From Ignavibacteria bacterium (GTDB lineage: Bacteria; Bacteroidota; Ignavibacteria; Tepidaquicellales; Tepidaquicellaceae): a stretch of 64,000 nt of DNA. Where the stretch lies: the NCBI GenBank assembly GCA_016704345.1, contig JADJAH010000038.1, positions 310,001 through 374,000 of the forward strand, written 5' to 3'. Under the pieces are notes generated by a model. It saw only the letters and a program-made list of their open reading frames with translations, made no database searches and had not been told where the DNA came from. Positions 61,701-64,000 of this stretch are shown here, piece by piece (the first letter of the stretch is position 1; each line of letters starts with the position of its first letter). Position numbers and translations under genes: made by a program.

Positions 61701-62619
61701 GGCTCTGATTGAAAATCAGGGATATGAAGTTTCTGATTTTGATTATGAACACGAATGGACAGATAACAAGAGAGCTCTTTCTCTGATACCCGACATCACC
61801 AGGAACTACAGCTTTAAGATGAATGAGATCGAGGAGAGATACAAGAGACTCAAGGACAAGGTGAAACTTGGTGACGAGCTTCCGACAGGCGTTGTGAAAT
61901 TGGCAAAGGTATACGTTGCAAAGAAGAGAAAACTTTCTGTTGGTGACAAAATGGCAGGACGTCACGGAAACAAAGGCGTTGTTGCAAAGATCGTTCCAAT
62001 GGAAGACATGCCTTTCTTGCCGGACGGTACACCTGTTGATATAGTTTTAAATCCGCTTGGCGTACCTTCTAGAATGAATCTCGGACAGCTTTATGAGACC
62101 GCACTTGGTTGGGCAGCTAAAAAGCTCGGTGTGAAATTTGCTACGCCGATATTTGACGGAGCATCCGTTGACGAGATCATGAGCACACTTGAGGCAGCAG
62201 GTTTAAGCACGAACTCAAGAACTGATCTGTATGATGGAAAGACAGGCGAGAAGTTTGACCAGCAAGTGACAGTAGGATTCATTTACATGCTGAAGCTTTC
62301 GCATCTTGTTGATGATAAGATGCATGCAAGGTCTATCGGTCCATATTCACTTATTACTCAACAGCCGCTCGGAGGAAAAGCTCAGTTCGGCGGACAGAGG
62401 TTTGGAGAGATGGAATGCTGGGCATTGCAGGGTTATGGTGCGGCGAATATACTTCAGGAGATGCTGACATATAAGAGCGATGACGTAACCGGAAGAAGTA
62501 AGGTTTACGAAGCCATCATCAAAGGCGAGAACCTGCCCGAACCCGGAATACCGGAATCGTTCAATGTATTGTTAAAAGAGCTGCAGGGATTGTGTCTTGA
62601 TGTATTGCTTGAGGAATAG
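58780..62619 (+). CDS. rpoB: DNA-directed RNA polymerase beta subunit
   Basis: A 1279-residue beta subunit, uninterrupted. Recognisable parts: PLKHDPPDLLKVQVQSYKDF at the start; the rifampicin region with FFGTSQLSQFMDQTNPL and THKRRISALGPGGLSRERAG; PIETPEGPNIGLISSL; NVLVAFMPWRGYNFEDAI; and the C-terminal GQRFGEMECWALQGYGAANI. It has an inserted charged stretch (about 920-1010) with KEIKDLNRKIAEKYD. The start is TTG 58780, preceded by a GGGGG sequence 9 bases upstream. The rif-region residues Asp, His and Ser look like the sensitive form. Confidence 0.98.
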   Translation: MESREVDLGLQPISVKNDRLTFAKTPLKHDPPDLLKVQVQSYKDFLQEEIPASKRKSQGLQKVFEDNFPITDSRETALLEFVDYYLEKPHYSVIECQEQGLTYAVQVKARLRLSTKPNTAAKEYNYTIENDVYLGNLPYMTPRGSFIINGAERVIVSQLHRSPGVVFSESIHANGTKLYSARVIPFRGSWVEFTTDINNLLYAYVDRKKKFYFSTLLKALGINEKAQMLDLFGLTETVKLTDKNYLDYVDRIVVENVINKETGEDTGIAENSVLSGEQLLTAVQSRVAELKLKRMTISDGEEIIFNTIMSDNDESELLEKLPETTPTKDRKSSSVIESENESARSYIEKLFFNPKKYDLGEVGRYKINYKLNTDIDSHTTILTLEDIVNIINHIRDLVDNRKEVDDIDHLGNRRVRTVNEQLSAQFSLGLSRMSRTIRDKMSIHDEENLTPTRLISARPITSALASFFGTSQLSQFMDQTNPLAEMTHKRRISALGPGGLSRERAGFEVRDVHYTHYGRLCPIETPEGPNIGLISSLCIHSRVNELGFIETPYRKVENMLVTDKIEYLSAEKEDFYRIAQANEPLDNKGKFVNERVKGRFKGDFPLFKHEEIDFMDVATNQIVSAAAALIPFLEHDDANRALMGSNMQRQAVPLLRPEAPVVGTGFEEIVARDSRTMLAAENDGVVEYVSGDKIIVRYNVKDDSDESLLSFDDRKLVEYQLVKFLRTNQDTSINQRPVVTEGQKVKRGDILADGSSTQHGELALGRNVLVAFMPWRGYNFEDAIVISEKLVADDVYTSIHIEEFSLEVRDTKRGEEELTKEIPNVSEEATKDLDENGVVRIGAEVKESDILIGKVTPKGETEPTPEEKLLRAIFGDKAGDVKDASLKAPPGLKGVVISKKLFSRKTRDTESKRDEKRRIDRYEAERKKEIKDLNRKIAEKYDTLLDGKDSKGLKDKKGNVIIKSGAKYKADTFMALIENQGYEVSDFDYEHEWTDNKRALSLIPDITRNYSFKMNEIEERYKRLKDKVKLGDELPTGVVKLAKVYVAKKRKLSVGDKMAGRHGNKGVVAKIVPMEDMPFLPDGTPVDIVLNPLGVPSRMNLGQLYETALGWAAKKLGVKFATPIFDGASVDEIMSTLEAAGLSTNSRTDLYDGKTGEKFDQQVTVGFIYMLKLSHLVDDKMHARSIGPYSLITQQPLGGKAQFGGQRFGEMECWALQGYGAANILQEMLTYKSDDVTGRSKVYEAIIKGENLPEPGIPESFNVLLKELQGLCLDVLLEE

Positions 62620-62678
62620 ATGAACAAGTCAGGAAAAGATGTCTTTCAATTTTTAAACAAAAATTTATAACATACACA

Positions 62679-64000
62679 ATGGCTTTTAAAACAGAGCACA
62701 AGCGAAAGAGATTTGCGAAGATTTCGATAAATCTCGCCTCAACTGATTCCATTGTCACGAGATCGTATGGAGAGGTACTGAAGCCTGAAACAATCAATTA
62801 CAGAACATTCAAACCGGACAAAGACGGTTTGTTCTGTGAAAAAATATTCGGCCCTGTAAGGGACTGGGAATGTCACTGCGGAAAATATAAAGGCATCAGA
62901 TACAAAGGAATTGTGTGCGACAGATGCGGGGTAGAGATCAATCTCAAGAGTGTCAGAAGAGAAAGAATGGGACACATTACTTTGAGTGTTCCCGTTGTTC
63001 ATATCTGGTATTTCAGATCCATGCCTTCTAAGATCGGACAGACATTAGGAATTTCATCCAAGGATCTGGAAAGAATCATATATTACGAAACTTACGTCGT
63101 CATAAATCCGGGTAAGTCTCCATACAAGAAGCTTCAACTTCTGACAGAAGAAGAAGTAAATGAAGTTCAGGATTCAATGACTGAGGAAGAACATGCACTT
63201 GAAGATGATGATCCGAAAAAGTTTGTAGTAGGACAAGGCGGAGAAGCGATCAAAGAGCTTCTTAAGAGAATTCACATGGAAGACGAGATTACCAGGCTCA
63301 GAGCGGAGTTGAAAGATGATCCGTCAGTCCTAAAGAAAACAGAGAACATCAAGAGACTCCGAGTGCTTGAAGCGTTCAGGACAAAGCCGGGTTCAAGACC
63401 GAATCAGCCTGAGTGGATGGTGCTTGATGTTGTTCCCGTTATTCCGCCGGAGCTCAGACCACTTGTACCGCTTGAGGGCGGAAGGTTTGCAACCAGCGAT
63501 CTGAATGATCTATACAGAAGAGTCATCATAAGAAATAACAGACTTAAGAGACTCATTGATATAAAAGCACCGGAAGTAATTCTAAGAAACGAAAAGAGAA
63601 TGCTTCAGGAAGCTGTTGATGCTTTACTTGATAATTCAAGAAGAGTCACAGCTGTTAAGGCAGAGAACAGAGCATTGAAATCACTTTCAGATATTCTGAA
63701 AGGCAAGCAAGGCAGATTCAGGCAGAACCTTCTTGGTAAGAGAGTTGACTATTCCGGAAGATCGGTAATTGTTGTTGGACCGGAATTGAAACTTCATCAG
63801 TGCGGACTTCCGAAAGATATGGCGCTTGAACTATTCAAGCCGTTTGTTATCAGGAGACTTATTGACAGAGATTATGTGAAGACAGTAAAGAGTGCAAAGA
63901 AACTTATCGACAAGAGGACACCGGAAGTATGGGATATTCTTGAGAATGTGATCGACGGACATCCGGTAATGCTTAACCGTGCACCTACTCTTCACAGGCT
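62679..64000 (+). CDS. rpoC: DNA-directed RNA polymerase beta' subunit (3' partial)
   Basis: The first 440 residues of beta', read without a stop to the window edge. Visible: the N-terminal FKISINLAS-like KISINLASTDSIVTRSYGEV, the zinc-ribbon CHCGKYKG and CDRCGVEI, the clamp, and the rudder region GRFRQNLLGKRVDYSGRSVI and ending near the active-site approach (NRAPTLHRL). The catalytic NADFDGD lies beyond the window. It starts 59 bases after rpoB. Confidence 0.97.
   Translation, partial: MAFKTEHKRKRFAKISINLASTDSIVTRSYGEVLKPETINYRTFKPDKDGLFCEKIFGPVRDWECHCGKYKGIRYKGIVCDRCGVEINLKSVRRERMGHITLSVPVVHIWYFRSMPSKIGQTLGISSKDLERIIYYETYVVINPGKSPYKKLQLLTEEEVNEVQDSMTEEEHALEDDDPKKFVVGQGGEAIKELLKRIHMEDEITRLRAELKDDPSVLKKTENIKRLRVLEAFRTKPGSRPNQPEWMVLDVVPVIPPELRPLVPLEGGRFATSDLNDLYRRVIIRNNRLKRLIDIKAPEVILRNEKRMLQEAVDALLDNSRRVTAVKAENRALKSLSDILKGKQGRFRQNLLGKRVDYSGRSVIVVGPELKLHQCGLPKDMALELFKPFVIRRLIDRDYVKTVKSAKKLIDKRTPEVWDILENVIDGHPVMLNRAPTLHR

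Overview
The window is bacterial chromosome of moderate GC. It most likely comes from the FCB group, near Ignavibacteria/Chlorobi-type lineages. The best clue is three secreted proteins ending in a type-A type IX secretion sorting domain with the N-[FY]-P-N-P-F-N-P signature (ends near 10620, 18378 and 21245). An Omp28-like protein, DUF2202 proteins and beta-barrel outer-membrane proteins fit the same group. Taxonomy is inferred from protein style only. There is no phage, no CRISPR array and no transposase gene.

Layout. 1-3.4 kb: end of an FMN 2-hydroxyacid oxidase, a small secreted protein, a Lys/Ala-repeat histone-H1-like protein, queG and a Rieske protein. 3.4-7.6 kb (minus): peroxiredoxin-ribF-rpsO-pnp-STAS. 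7.7-13.4 kb: a 971-residue secreted protein, an anchored propeller-like protein, a YjbQ-family protein, a lipoprotein and thioredoxin. 13.5-16.8 kb: dnaE. 17-25 kb: 1-Cys peroxiredoxin, secreted proteins, two DUF2202 genes, an Omp28-like protein and a polyprenyl-phosphate sugar transferase. 25.7-27.8 kb: recG. 27.8-28.9 kb: a gene-free, repeat-rich stretch. 29-31 kb: tRNA-Ala, rplU-rpmA, mdh and an RsbW-like kinase. 31-40.8 kb: outer-membrane barrel, ABC ATPase, dienelactone hydrolase, rhomboid, a cyclase/ATPase/TPR protein, a beta-CASP RNase-like protein and 3-methyladenine glycosylase. 41.3-47 kb: rimP-nusA-infB-rbfA-truB. 47-54.8 kb: OprP-like porin, tRNA-Ser, lipoprotein, beta-helix protein, LysE-type transporter and a prokaryotic RING-finger protein. 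55-64 kb: tRNA-Tyr/Gly/Thr, rpmG, tRNA-Trp, secE-nusG-rplK-rplA-rplJ-rplL-rpoB-rpoC, with rpoC running off the end.

Two genome-scale observations stand out. First, many genes, including the essential dnaE, secE, rpmA and rplL, carry single-base indels that break the frame. I count about 16 in 9 genes, mostly at short homopolymers. The reading frame resumes exactly where family knowledge predicts, so these are probably sequence errors rather than pseudogenes; coordinates for these genes span the whole repaired gene. Second, the intergenic space holds several small dispersed repeat families. One is a three-copy, 270-360 bp MITE-like element with terminal inverted repeats (CCGTCCAAAACGTTTT type). 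Others are a near-identical pair of 49-bp REP-like units, a 56-bp tandem array, and a two-copy repeat rich in CACAGAG/CACGGAG.

The gene content is mainly information processing (replication, transcription, translation, RNA decay), redox defence (three thiol proteins and two ferritin-like DUF2202 proteins) and the cell surface. I did not find a clear new defence or biosynthetic system. The most interesting leads are the repeat elements, a dnaE that appears to lack its OB-fold, the RING-finger membrane protein and a terminator-like hairpin touching the rimP start codon.
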